From Heterohyrax brucei (Eukaryota > Chordata > Mammalia > Hyracoidea > Procaviidae), in NCBI GenBank assembly GCA_028571685.1, contig CM053142.1, positions 64,443,296 through 64,507,295 on the forward strand: a stretch of 64,000 nucleotides of DNA, read 5' to 3'. A program made the translations under genes and the position numbers. The notes below the pieces were generated by a model. It was not told the origin of the DNA. It worked only from the letters and a program-made list of their open reading frames with translations, and did not search any database. This document shows, piece after piece, positions 63,638 to 64,000 of this stretch; positions within the stretch are counted from its first letter, which is position 1; each line of letters begins with the position of its first letter.

Positions 63638-63800
63638 AAAAACAAACCCACTGCCATTGAGTCAATTCCAGCTCACAGTGACTCCATAGGACAGATTGGA
63701 ACTCCCCTATAGAGTTCCCAAGGAGCACCTGGTGGTTTTAGATTGCCTACCTCTTAGTTAGCAGCTGTAGTACTTAACCACTATGCTACCGGGGTTTCTA
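63638..63800 (-). mobile_element. AfroSINE, short form, antisense, well preserved
   Basis: 'caaacccactgccattgagt', 'gctcacagtgactccatagg', 'tagagttcccaaggagcacc', 'gcctacctcttagttagcag', 'aaccactatgctaccggggt'. Confidence 0.9.
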
Positions 63801-64000
63801 AGTCCATATGGTTCAAACTAACACATATATAATTATAGGTTTAATATTTTTTTAATAAAAAATTATGAGCTCATTATGTAATACTTCACCAGTTGCACTC
63901 CCACTGACCCTCTTCTTTCTAAAACACAGTTGTTTGCTCTGGTCCCATCCCTTTTTTTCGGGCAAATGTGTGTGTGAGCCCTGGAGGCCTGAGCACTTAC
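63801..64000. other. Intron 7, window edge
   Basis: 200 bp of AT-rich then mixed sequence with nothing recognised. Confidence 0.4.

Overview
This is nuclear DNA from a placental mammal, almost certainly an afrotherian. It carries many copies of a tRNA-derived SINE with the AfroSINE consensus, in both a short form (about 165 bp) and a long form (about 210 bp). It also has an RTE/BovB-type LINE and an L1 lineage whose 3' UTR I recognise from elephant-like genomes. Elephant or sirenian is my best guess; the species cannot be fixed from the sequence alone.

The only protein-coding gene I can support is PRMT8, on the + strand. PRMT8 is the brain-enriched, membrane-anchored type I protein arginine methyltransferase. 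The window starts inside intron 1 and ends inside intron 7. Six internal exons are present, with AG/GT borders and consistent phases: 16310-16495, 32400-32555, 36801-36864, 54353-54495, 55118-55205 and 62722-62837. Together they give 251 uninterrupted codons, matching about residues 26-276 of the 394-residue human protein. They cover the proline-rich segment, the automethylation arginines, the whole SAM-binding Rossmann fold, both catalytic 'double-E' glutamates and the start of the beta barrel. Exon 1 (myristoylation signal) lies upstream, and the rest of the barrel lies downstream.

The remaining 98-99% is intron, much of it filled with nested transposons. At 2-6 kb there are antisense L1 pieces. 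From 6.8 to 12.9 kb there is an antisense RTE element split by a 2.1 kb antisense L1 with target-site duplications. From 26.5 to 31.5 kb an old sense L1 carries a younger truncated L1 insertion, an antisense L1 3' end and a complete but dead mariner. From 38.3 to 39.4 kb there is an antisense L2 with recognisable reverse-transcriptase remains. At 41.2-41.75 kb there is a fold-back mariner derivative. MaLR-type LTRs (all antisense), MIRs and AfroSINEs are scattered throughout.

No operon, CRISPR array, non-coding RNA gene or second protein-coding gene was found. The points most worth a second look are these: an exon 2 start that reads as a splice donor; a coding-like, CpG-retaining block with a strong acceptor just inside intron 2; a weak exon 7 donor; a short templated insertion inside an LTR copied from an L2 about 0.9 kb away; and the palindromic mariner.
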